A stretch of DNA of 64,000 bases from Schizochytrium sp. TIO01 (lineage: Eukaryota > Sar > Bigyra > Thraustochytrida > Thraustochytriidae). Shown in pieces: positions 30,118-39,963 of this stretch. The first letter of the stretch is position 1, and the number at the start of each line of letters is the position of its first letter. The notes under the pieces are model-generated. The model had not been told where the DNA came from and did no database searches. It saw nothing but the letters and a program-made list of their open reading frames with translations. The stretch covers positions 6,381,261 through 6,445,260 of the forward strand of contig SMSO01000031.1 of the NCBI GenBank assembly GCA_004764695.1, written 5' to 3'. The translations under genes were made by a program, and so were the position numbers.

Positions 30118-33100
30118 GGATAACAAAAAAGAACGCGTTCTGCTCGGTTGCAAAGGACCTGCTCCAAAAAGAACACCGCCAGCCAAAGAAAGACTTTGAA
30201 GATTTCGAAGAGGGGAATCCCGCCCGCCCGAAGCCACCTGGCCGAAGCGAAGTCGAACTCGAGCGCCTACGCAGGTCGTGGCGCTGCCGTGGTCTCTCTC
30301 TCCGTGCGGTACAGTCACGACCCTTGGCAGCTTCACAAGCTCCCTTTGTCAAGGCCGAGGCTTGTAAATGCTTGACACGATCAACGATGGCTCCGCCAGA
30401 GTAGTGAAGGCTTGGGCTATGCGTTACGCACGTCGCGTTTGGGGCGATCGCCGGGGAACTTCGCGAGCTTACCTGCACTGGGGCCTTTGAACCTGGAGCC
30501 CCCCCTTGCTCTCGAAGCTTGACGGAGTTTGAGGACGACTTCTTCGATGGGGTTTGATCGATGCTTCGAATCAAACAGATCAGACGATGAGATATTTTTA
30601 GCACAGACTGGGAGACCTCTTTCTTCCCCAGCGGCAACCGACGCGTGCGGGGATAACCCGGGCCGACGTAGAGGTTCGGGAACTGTAATATATGCGTGCG
30701 TCTCCGTCTTCGTGTCCTCGCTCAAATCAATGCGAGTTCCGTGGCTCTCGACGGAGTTCTTTGCGAGGTTTGGAATTCTATCTTCATCTCTTGAAGACTC
30801 ATTTTTCGTACATCACAAAAATTTCAAATCGTTCCAAAAATGTTTGCAAACAAAAATCATTTGAATTTCTCTCTAAACCCCAATCTTTGCATAGCATCCA
30901 CATAAAACCCACTACCCACAGCTTATCCACTCCTCCACTGGACACTACACCTTTGTCCAGAACGCAACAATCCGTTCTGTCCCCTCACCCGCCCTTACTT
31001 CCTTCCTCCTCGCCCTGTTCTTTTCTTTCTTAAGCTGAACAGGTCTTTCATTCGCCCCACCCCCCTTTGCAATACAGTGATAATATGGGGGAACATGGGG
31101 AACTCATTTTGATTGGGGAATCGCACTACCCAAAACGAAACGGCTGGCGAAGAACGAAATTAGAACGGAACGGCGGCGCTAATAGGGAGGCGGCGCTGCG
31201 GGAAAAGAACACAAATATGGAAGCTTGGCACCGAGAATAGAAAAGTTTGAGGAGGTTTGAGCAAAGGAAGCACGTTTGTAGAGAACAACCAACTTGGATG
31301 GCATGTAGAAAGGCACGAACTTGAGGATGATGGATGGGATGATTGCCACGTGGTAGACATCGTCCACGACAGGATAAAACACTCACGCTTTGCGACCTCC
31401 TCGAGGCGCCTGATGGCATCGATTCGTCATTACACTTGAGGGTCATACACATCCAAGGCTGGAAAAGGACAGATCCTGTGGCTTCAAGTTCTGTGGAGGA
31501 CCCCTCGTAGGCTGGCTGCAAGGCGTCGGTCTAAGAGGGATAAACTTGTACATAAGTTCAAGTGTAAAGCAGCACCTAGGTAAACCTTTGGCCAGGGTCA
31601 AGGAGACGTAATGGATGGACTCTAGCGTCTTTGGTTACTTGAAGATGGTGTGCAGAGTTGGCGAGCAGCAATGCTATTTTTTGCACATGAATATTTGACG
31701 TTTCCTTTTGGCCGACTAGATTTTACACTCTACACAAGGCTGCTCAAATGGACATGCTTTGTACTTACTATTACCGTGGCTACTTGCGGATCGATTGCCT
31801 CTTTTTATGCTTATTAGCAGAGTCAGCGTTAGAATCACAGCGGATGCTCGGAATCGGCAAAAATACCTTGCTGACTGATGACTGTGCGTTCGCGAGGCTA
31901 GTCTCCATCCTGCACCTGCTTTAGATCAATATTTATTTTGCAAAGGACAGCAGATTAGAGAGCAATCTTAATTGAATAATTTTCCCGCGCAGAAGTGGCA
32001 TTGGACCCATGCTCGCTCGACAATCTTTGATGCTACAGTAGGAAAAATAGCGAACCTAACGCATTTCCCATCTTCCACCGTCAAAGTGGATTGTGTGCAG
32101 GTGTGAGTTCATTGCTGTGAGTCAATTTGGCAATAGATACTTACAACTTGACGAACTAGTAAATGTAGATGATTAAATGGATTTGCAGGGCCTTGCACAA
32201 ATGACTCCAAATGTGGTTCGAAATCCACTTCTCTCTTTGCAATACGAAACCGTCACTTTGCCTCTTGCGCATAGTACCGAGGTAGTAATAGTCGGTGATA
32301 GTTCCTACTAGTATTGGTGAAGCAGCTCCTCCAGTCTGCTTGGACTACCAGATCCCATTTTCTTGGCTGGTTTGGACTAACTCAACCCTTTACTAGCACT
32401 CTAGTTTCTTTCTAAAACACTCCCTACGGTGGTATGAGTGTCATTTGATGAATTCCGAACACAGGCATTGCACTCTTTAAGAATCATCGTTCATGTGCAT
32501 GCGTAAGGGAAATGTATCTTAGCCAATGAAATCAAGGGGAATGAATGGCCACCTCCTTCATTTTCGTTTCACAAGAATTCTTGGGCTCAGTATTCATTTA
32601 CAGGGCTTGATATTACGTGTCAAATGGCGAAGTATCTGTGTCACACAACTCCTCTCCTAGTGTGAGGGCCAAGAAGATAGAATTCCGATTTCTAATATTT
32701 CTTAAACTTACACTGTTTCCACAAAGTAAGATGCTTATAAGAACTTACGGCAAACATAACTACTGCTTATGACAAGCATAACTACTGTTGCGCTGGCAGT
32801 ATGCAAAGCCATCAAATTTCTCTGGCGGCTATGCTATTCCTAGGAATCAATCATCGCATTTTCCTCAGCACCTTCAGCGATGATGATAGGGGTTCCCCGT
32901 GCTTCTTACATTTACTACCTTTCACTCTCTAGAGGTTTTCCACAATCTAGACCTTTCATTGCTTTCATGTGTCAGACACACAAAATAAGTGATAGCGCAG
33001 GCATCAACTATCAGGGATTTAGTGACATTTCTCTCACCTTCGTTTTCTCTCGCGTCAATAATCCCAGTTCCACTGCAGTCATATCTATGCTCTGTGTTAT

Positions 33101-33570
33101 CATATCAACCTTTTTGGTCTCGCATCGGAGTCGAGAGCCCATTTTTCCTCTTCAAGCTTTTACTACGTATTGCTATAGTTGTACATAGCTTGTCACTACC
33201 AAAGATATATAGTATGACAGAATGATTTGGCCAAAAAGCTCAGTACTAAAAACGTCAAACCAGCGACGACTATCAAACTTCGACGGCCATCGATTCCCCT
33301 ATCTCCGCTGGTTGAGCATAGCCCTTGAAAGTTTGCCACCAGACACTGGCTCGGACAGTCTCCGTAGCGGCCTTTGGCGAGTATTGTCGTGAAGATTGAC
33401 CGCCTCTGTCTCTTGGAGGTGAAGTGCGGTGAGGTGGAGTAGAGTCCACGCTTTGAATTACTTCCATACATACAGTTCACAAACAACAAACGCAGCTCGC
33501 GTCAGTTCAAGCCTGACGTTGTTGCAACGAAGCTTGAGTGAAGCTTGGAGAGTTACACATTCAAACCAAG

Positions 33571-34424
33571 ATGCTCACCAGCACGCAGTCCGAGGGCCCC
33601 TTGCCCTCGGTAGTTGTCAGCTCCAGCAGTGCTGCGCCCGAAGGCGGTAGGAATAGTATTCGCTCTAGTCTGAGCAACAGCTTTAGCACGCACATGAACA
33701 GTATGCGCGAAGCCACATCTGGCGTGCGAACCGTTGTGGGCCTGCAAACTGAACAAGAGCGGGTAAGTTGACGTTGATGAATGATGAAAAAAATCAATGC
33801 ACGCAAAATTGTTATTTGCTTCTTCTCTAAGTTTAGCATATTCGATTATCTTTAGGATAATTACTGTCAGCCAAGCAAGATTCGTCACACAAATTCATCA
33901 CCTCTTGAAACTAGGGAGATCATGACTAACATATTATGTCCATGCTGTTTGTACAATGAATTGTTAATGATCGACAGAACGAGTCGTGCTTTCCTGATAT
34001 GAGCTTCCAGACCCGCATGTATGGCTGCCTGCTTTGCTTCATCACAGGTACCGTTCTTTCAATTCTCTCAACCTTGATGATTTGGACCGGCAACTACATT
34101 GGATTCGCCATTATTTATACCATAGGTAACGTTTTGGCAATCTTCGGTTCCATGTTTATGGTTGGTCCTAAGCGCCAGTGCCGTCTCATGTGGAAAGAAT
34201 CTCGTGCTGCCGCAACATTTATTTACTTGCTCGCCATGGCATGTACTTTGGTGATTGCATTTCTTGTCCACAACCCTACTATCCCGTGCCTGATTCTCAT
34301 TCTTATCCAAATGGCTGCTGCAACTTGGTATACCTTGAGTTTTATCCCATTCGCTCGTCAGACCATCCGCTCTGCTCTTGGCCTCGGCGGCGGAAGTGGC
34401 AGTGTTGGTGGCATCAATGTCTAA
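33571..34424 (+). CDS. SFT2-like vesicle transport protein (two exons)
   Basis: Exon 1 is 33571-33762 (64 codons, Ser-rich) and exon 2 is 33978-34424; the joined protein has 212 residues. The 215-base intron starts GTAAGT and ends CGACAG, and joining keeps frame at a codon boundary (QTEQER, then NESCFPDMSFQTRMYGC). The second exon has the family layout: a short C-F-P-x-M-S-F-x-x-R entry, then four hydrophobic helices. These include the GNVLAIFGSMFMVGPKRQ loop, MWKESRAAATFIYL and a final WYTLSFIPFARQ. SFT2 proteins sit in Golgi/endosomal membranes and assist retrograde vesicle fusion. The start at 33571 is preferred because the next upstream in-frame codon at 33538 is less protein-like. Confidence 0.88.
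33763..33977 (+). other. Spliceosomal intron of the SFT2-like gene
   Basis: 215 bases with a consensus GTAAGT donor and CAG acceptor. Removing it restores a continuous SFT2 reading frame. Confidence 0.85.
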
Positions 34425-34904
34425 CTAAACAAGGAGAAGAATTATCAAACCTCTTTACCTTTGAGTCCCAGCCCATCTTACCAAGGTCATATCATCTCTC
34501 TAGGAATAGAGAAGACGTTGTTCTGTGTAACAACATCCATGCAGAGGATTTGCGCCACATTTGCGGTAAAGCTTGCAGATCACGCAAAGGTAAAGCTGTT
34601 TGCTTGAACAAATAAGCCTGGTTTATACTGCCGAACTACTCAAGATCGTTACTAGATTGATTGGATAGTTAACATTTGGCGGTCAAGCTACATATACATG
34701 ACCTTTAATGTCTCTAACTCCCATTAGGCTTCTTAGTCAAATGCAACTACACCACTACAACAAACCATACAAAATACAAACATACTCTTTTATCTTTCGG
34801 TTCCACTATTGCCATGAGTTTCATCTTCAAATCAAAAAGAAGAAAGACATGTGTGCTCTCAAATTACAGCGTCGAGAGTTTGCTAATTAAACCTATAACT
34901 CATT
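34425..34904. other. Intergenic between convergent genes
   Basis: About 480 AT-rich bases between the SFT2-like and DRC4 stops; probably the two 3' untranslated regions. Nothing else is seen. Confidence 0.5.
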
Positions 34905-36314
34905 CTATCCAAGCAGACCTGCTGCAACTGCACTAGTCTGTGTGGGCATCATCTTGACTAAATTAGTGTCCTCTTCAGGAATACCAAACTCACGGAGCTT
35001 CTCTGTCAGAGTTCGAACAGTATCATTGTGTGTCTTCTGGATAAGTGCTAGCTTGTCTTCCATGTTGCGGATTGACAAGTCGTGCTCTTCAATAACACGA
35101 TCCAATTTTTGAGTTACGCTCTGCAACATGACTGGGTCAACATCTGCACAGAGGGTACGGATCTGCTGCAGTCTCTCCTCTTGTGTATGACGCATTTGAC
35201 CAATACGCTGCTCCAGCAATACGTTCTTAAATTCTGCCTTGCGTTGGACGTCGCTGATAGTTTCTTCAAAGGTGTCATAAATCTTATCACGCTCGAATTC
35301 TGTCGAGCGAAACTTTGTTTCCAACTCTTTATGTTTTGCACGAAGCGCTGTGAGATCTTCTTTGAGTCTTTTGAGTCTTGCTGTTGCGTATTTAAGACTA
35401 GTTTTGTCCTTTTCAAAGTCTTTCAGCTTGTGGCGTAGTTCTGCAACCTCTTTAACGGCAACGGCCAGTGGTTCACTTAGACGTTTATTCTGTTGTGCAA
35501 TCTCATACATGAGTTTCTGATTGGTTGTGGCCTTCTTGCGCATCTCAGATACTTCATCCTTTAGAGATCGGATAAGTTTTAGGTTGTCATGAGTAATGTC
35601 ATTGTAGTAGGTTTTAATCTGATGGAAAGCCTTGTCGTGATTTTTCATAAGATCATTAATGTGCAAGTTTTTCCTCTCCTCGATCTCGTGGATTTCAACT
35701 TTACGTCTTAACTCGAGGTCCTGACGAAGATCTTCAAGGTTATCTTCATACTTCTGACGCAAAGTTTCGAGGTTGTCCTCAAACGTTTCGTCAAGCTTGC
35801 TTAGATTCTTTTTGTGAGTATCTTGCATCTGTTTCACGGTATCCTCATTACTCAACTGAACTTCAAGGAGTTCCATTTTAAGACTCTTCTTGCCCTCCTT
35901 TAAGTTCACCACTCGTTGTTCATGGCTTTCGTTCTCCTCATTTTCATGTAAATCTCCTTCAGCAGCACTTTGTTTCATGTTATTTTTGTGCTCATACTCG
36001 AGGTGCTTCACTTTTTGAGCATACACACGAACTTCTACACGGTGATTTTCCTCGAGTTGTTCCATCTCTTTCTCCTTTGTAAGAATCTCCAGATCACATT
36101 GTTGCACGTCCTTCTTGGTAATGTCATAAAAGGTCTGGATGGTATCGCGCTCCACCTGCACGTAATTTCGGTCAGCACGAGCCTTCTCGACCTGCTTCTC
36201 AAGTTCCTCGATTGCGGCCCGAAGGTCTGCTTCTGGCATTTCATCAAACTCCGAAGGCTCTTCGGGCGGAGCCTCGTCAGCGCCCTTCTTGCCCTTCTTC
36301 GCCTTCTTACCCAT
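34905..36314 (-). CDS. DRC4: Dynein regulatory complex subunit 4 (GAS8-like)
   Basis: 469 residues from the ATG at 36314. A Lys-rich N-terminus (KKAKKGKKG) and an acidic/Pro segment are followed by almost continuous coiled coil. The diagnostic GAS8 segment is present in the middle: MKNHDKAFHQIKTYYNDITH, then DNLKLIRSLKDEVSEM. The C-terminal GAS-domain part continues to about 440. DRC4 is part of the nexin-dynein regulatory complex that links axonemal doublets and controls dynein, so the organism makes motile flagella or zoospores. Length matches the family (about 450-480 residues). Single exon. The upstream sequence shows no TATA-like element I would insist on. Confidence 0.92.
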   Translation of the reverse strand: MGKKAKKGKKGADEAPPEEPSEFDEMPEADLRAAIEELEKQVEKARADRNYVQVERDTIQTFYDITKKDVQQCDLEILTKEKEMEQLEENHRVEVRVYAQKVKHLEYEHKNNMKQSAAEGDLHENEENESHEQRVVNLKEGKKSLKMELLEVQLSNEDTVKQMQDTHKKNLSKLDETFEDNLETLRQKYEDNLEDLRQDLELRRKVEIHEIEERKNLHINDLMKNHDKAFHQIKTYYNDITHDNLKLIRSLKDEVSEMRKKATTNQKLMYEIAQQNKRLSEPLAVAVKEVAELRHKLKDFEKDKTSLKYATARLKRLKEDLTALRAKHKELETKFRSTEFERDKIYDTFEETISDVQRKAEFKNVLLEQRIGQMRHTQEERLQQIRTLCADVDPVMLQSVTQKLDRVIEEHDLSIRNMEDKLALIQKTHNDTVRTLTEKLREFGIPEEDTNLVKMMPTQTSAVAAGLLG

Positions 36315-37389
36315 CGTGTGTTACTCTGGCTCTACTTTACACGTCAGAACCTGGCAAGCCAAAGCTGGCTAACTTTTCACAAACCACAAGCAGGCACCAA
36401 GCTTACCCCGACCCGAGCCTGTGGTTTCTGCCCCGCTAAACCAGGCTAACTTTACCGAGCAAGTTTCATGTATTTCCAGTTTTTCGTGTTGATCAGAAAC
36501 CTCATCGCTTGCTTGCTATGCTTCGCAGATGAAACAAGAAGTTCACGATAAGTAAATATATGAAGATCCGTTGAGAATTTGCATCATATCGAAACATGGA
36601 TAAAACATTTGTCCTAATTTTTAATTTACATATATTTATTTAATCCGAGTCAACTTTTTTTTTCTTTTTTTTAAATAAATAGAAGAAAAGGAAACGTATG
36701 ATACCTATTAGGCCTTTGAGGAAACCGAGTTCAACCATATTGCTGTGACAGCAACAAGAATGGTGTGCAAACAAGTACGCAAAATTGAGAACGAACAAGC
36801 ACTTAAGTAGTGAAGGGCTTCTGTAGATTTGTGGGCTATAGGTCCATCTTCTGAAATACGAGCTCGACAGAAGATATCATTGAAAGAAAGGGTCTCAAGA
36901 CTAACCATATTTTATTTTACTCAAATGAGGGGAGGGAAAGAAATGTGGAATATTAGAAATTGACAGAACCAGAGGGTCAAAGACACACTCACATAAGCCA
37001 ATGGAATAGCATTATGATAGGCATTGGTTCAGGATCAGACAGGTAAACGCGAATTAGAAACGAGGGGAGGGAGAACAAAACAAAAGACCAGATGTGCAAT
37101 CGATGATTGCATCAGATGGCTAGTCTCTAATCGTTCATCTTGATTTCCATTGCCGTCTGTTCCTTAGTTAAGTTTGTGTTCTTGTGGATATTCTGTGCAC
37201 CTGCAGTACGTTTCTACTAACGTGCGATACAGAAGCAAATGTTCATACATTTCTCTCTTAAAAGTGAAGTGCTTTATGTAAAGAGATGGACTCATCCACA
37301 CCTAAAACAGGTACTTTTGTTTGGAGTTAAGGGGAATTTCACCCAAAAAGATAAGTGCAAGCGACTTTTCGTTGTTGATTAGAGCGCAC
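36315..37389. other. Intergenic, nothing recognised
   Basis: About 1.1 kb between two minus-strand genes; AT-rich with a poly-T run near 36655-36672. It should contain the DRC4 promoter and the 3' untranslated region of the acyltransferase gene. Confidence 0.45.
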
Positions 37390-39963
37390 TTAATAGTCGA
37401 TGAAGTCGAGCTCGTGCTCACCGTGGCCATTATCGTGCTTGTAACGCTCGAAGAGGGCCTCAAGCTTTTCAAAGTAGCGATACTGGAACTCAGTGACCTC
37501 CTCGGGAGTGGGATTCGAATTCTGTTTGACAGGGAAAACAGGAGCGTCAATTGCCACAGTGACAGGCACACGGCAAGGAATCGGGAGACCAAACTTGCCA
37601 ATCATAAAGAAGGGAAATGGAAATCCTAGCAAACGCTTAAAGAATGCCTGAGTACGCGGCATGTAGACATTATCAAAGATCTGGGGCTCGCCAAAACTGT
37701 ACATGGGCACGATACCGAGACCTTGCTGAATCGCAATTTTGAAAATACCACGACGCCGCTTGCGCACGATGGCGATTTTTTTGTCCCAAGAACGAGACTC
37801 AAACATTTCTGTCTGACCACCACAGACAATCTGTAGGTTTCGTCCCATACGGATGAGGTTCATAACGGTGGCACGTGAGACATCACAGACGCCCATCCAT
37901 TGAATGACATCACGCATCACTGGGATGATGTGGTTAATTGTGGCTGAGAGGGAATTGACCTGCAGCTTTGGGAACAGTTTGCGCCAAGTAAGACTGAGGG
38001 GTAGCACAGCATGAGTCACAGGGAAGATACCATGAGGGTGGAAAAGCAAGAGAACTTGATGCATGCGCGGGTCCTTGGCGTTTTCATCACCTAGATAAGG
38101 CGCAAATTTTTGCATTTCCTCAGTAAGCTCCACACGAAGCCCAAAGTACTTTTCCACAATGCGGGGCAAGAACTGAAGTCTCCGAAAGAGATCCCATTCG
38201 CGGCAAGCATTGAACTCAGGGCGCTTCGTGAAGGTAGTCGAAATGTATACGAGGTTAGCTGTACAGATGACCAACAGCATCATGTAGTGTGGTGAATCCC
38301 GGAAAGCAGAAAGCACACCTCCATAGGCAGCAACAGCAGCCAAGGAGAGAGAAATACTCTGCCGCCATCCCTCGATGCCCCAGTTATTCAAAGCTGAGTA
38401 GAAGAAAGTCCAGAAAGCAACGGCCCACATGAGAATCCACCAAAGTTTGAAGGTGTGAACAAAGTCGTTGGATTCGTAGGCGTTGAGATCTGGAATAAGA
38501 TCGAGAGTATTCTGCGCCAGCCATGGCTGCCATTCATCAGGCATAAAGTATGGAATTGTGAAAAGAACCATGTACACCACAAAACTCATGAACTGCAGGT
38601 TGCAGAACAAAATCATGATTGGCCAGGCGGAGAGATGCTCCCAAAAAGTAAATGACTCCAGAACTCGGTATCTGCGCGGGTCTGTGGCTTTGTTATCCTC
38701 CTTTTGGTCGAATCGGGGAAGTGAGCTTACAATTGCATAATGCGAGACAACCGCAGCAAGTGCGCCAATATACATGGTGCCCTTGAAGCTGCGTTTGCCA
38801 AGGTAGGCACTAGAAATGACAAAGGCACCTTGGGCAAGAATTGAGATGCCAAAGAAGCACCAGCCGAAGGCTTGCAAAAAAACGAACTCTTTGCCTCCGC
38901 GAAAGGACTGAGCGAAAGACCACCCACGATGAAAATGCCGCAAACGGCCGCCAATGCCGTGTGTGAGGGAGATAGCCACGATGCAGCACATGAGCGAAAG
39001 CAGACCTAGAATTGGTTTGTATTTAATGTCTGGACTGTGCTCAGAAAGAAGGCCAAGCGCTATGCCAATGACCACGAGACCTGTGTTCATGTGTACAAAC
39101 TCCTTCACAACGCTCGGGATGTTCTTGTCGGTCTCCGGTTCCAAGGCAAACGGCATACGGTCGCTCATGTCTCTATCGATCACCGATGTGACTACAGCGC
39201 GACGCCTTGGGTGCTCGCTGTCAACGCTCTGCTCGCTGTCAGAGGCAGACGATTTGCGGTGCGCATGGTAGGCCTGGCGCTCCTCCTCCAGCAGCTCGTC
39301 CGCGGGATCATCGTCATTGATCACACCCGAATTTTGGCGCCAGATACGACGGGCCCTTCGCGAAGATTGAGAGCTGTTGCTGTATGTCAGCAATGATGAG
39401 ACCATAAAGACCTGTGATAAGATGCCGATGACACCTGCGCTGGCCAACATGCCGCCATTGGTATGCTCCGCAAAGGCCACTCCTCCCATGACGATGACTG
39501 CTGTGATGCCATAAAATGTCCATGAAATGGCTTGGAGCACCACAAATCTCACACCTCCTCGGAACGGCTGGAACAGCTTGTAGTCTTGGTGGACTAGATG
39601 TCCAATCCAATGTGTCGCGGGAATAGCCAAGAAGAGGCTGGCGCCTCCGCAGGCGGCAAGGAAGCCAAAGCCGACTTTCTGGCCCGAGGTATATTGCCGT
39701 TCTGCAACGACAAAGAGAACGAGTGCCGTCAAAGTCCAGAGGACAGTGATTTTAATGTATGGGAGCCATGCAGAGAACGCCTGTTGTGGCTTTTCCGATT
39801 TCTGTTTCTCGTGCTCCGCGAGAAGCGTGTCGTAGAGCTCCTGCAGCTCGTTAAACTGGTTCTGCAGCACTTCATGGTCTCTTTTCAAGGTCGCCAGCTC
39901 CGAGGCGGTGCCCTGGCCACGAGCTTGCTGCGTCTTGCCGTCACCCTCGACGCCCTCCGCCAT
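37390..39963 (-). CDS. DGAT2-type acyltransferase fused to a large multi-pass N-terminal region
   Basis: 857 residues from the ATG at 39963, which has a good context (ATGGCGG). A short coiled coil (about 15-55) is followed by roughly 550 residues of membrane segments. Within these, two stretches repeat the same pattern: QPFRGGVRFVVLQAISWTFY with a later VSSLL, and QSFRGGKEFVFLQAFGWCFF with a later VSSLP. A more divergent third unit follows. From about 600 to the end lies a DGAT2/MGAT-family acyltransferase. It has FHPHGIFPV with His642, a VCGGQTEMFE element, RRRGIFKIAIQQGLGIVPMY, then FGEPQ, and RVPVTVAIDAPV near the end. The family transfers acyl-CoA to diacylglycerol or related alcohols in the ER. 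Ordinary DGAT2 proteins are about 330-390 residues, so this fusion is exceptional. The acceptor substrate (diacylglycerol, monoacylglycerol or sterol/wax) cannot be told from sequence. Confidence 0.85.
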   Translation of the reverse strand: MAEGVEGDGKTQQARGQGTASELATLKRDHEVLQNQFNELQELYDTLLAEHEKQKSEKPQQAFSAWLPYIKITVLWTLTALVLFVVAERQYTSGQKVGFGFLAACGGASLFLAIPATHWIGHLVHQDYKLFQPFRGGVRFVVLQAISWTFYGITAVIVMGGVAFAEHTNGGMLASAGVIGILSQVFMVSSLLTYSNSSQSSRRARRIWRQNSGVINDDDPADELLEEERQAYHAHRKSSASDSEQSVDSEHPRRRAVVTSVIDRDMSDRMPFALEPETDKNIPSVVKEFVHMNTGLVVIGIALGLLSEHSPDIKYKPILGLLSLMCCIVAISLTHGIGGRLRHFHRGWSFAQSFRGGKEFVFLQAFGWCFFGISILAQGAFVISSAYLGKRSFKGTMYIGALAAVVSHYAIVSSLPRFDQKEDNKATDPRRYRVLESFTFWEHLSAWPIMILFCNLQFMSFVVYMVLFTIPYFMPDEWQPWLAQNTLDLIPDLNAYESNDFVHTFKLWWILMWAVAFWTFFYSALNNWGIEGWRQSISLSLAAVAAYGGVLSAFRDSPHYMMLLVICTANLVYISTTFTKRPEFNACREWDLFRRLQFLPRIVEKYFGLRVELTEEMQKFAPYLGDENAKDPRMHQVLLLFHPHGIFPVTHAVLPLSLTWRKLFPKLQVNSLSATINHIIPVMRDVIQWMGVCDVSRATVMNLIRMGRNLQIVCGGQTEMFESRSWDKKIAIVRKRRRGIFKIAIQQGLGIVPMYSFGEPQIFDNVYMPRTQAFFKRLLGFPFPFFMIGKFGLPIPCRVPVTVAIDAPVFPVKQNSNPTPEEVTEFQYRYFEKLEALFERYKHDNGHGEHELDFIDY

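Larger units (their letters stand above)
28335..33570. other. Long gene-poor region with many microsatellites
   Basis: More than 5 kb lies between the divergent PH-protein and SFT2-like starts. Tracts include GCGAC-type repeats near 28706-28732, CAGC near 28780-28797, (GGAT/GAAT)n at 29017-29053, (TTGC)n at 29203-29235 and (ATCA)n at 30079-30117. A near-duplicate of CATAACTACTG occurs around 32755-32790. Open frames of up to 175 codons exist in the 28.5-31.5 kb part. They are rich in Ser, Arg and repeats, overlap on both strands and show no domain, so I list none as genes. The last 2 kb is AT-rich with no open frame of note. Confidence 0.5.

Noticed and set aside
30110-30637. 175-codon minus-strand open frame in the gene-poor region
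   Set aside because: Overlaps other equally long frames on both strands, low complexity, no domain or homologue recognised.
28335-33570. Possible reverse transcriptase or transposase genes in the gene-poor regions
   Set aside because: No YxDD, integrase DDE or RNase H-like motif was seen in any frame, and no long terminal or inverted repeats were recognised.
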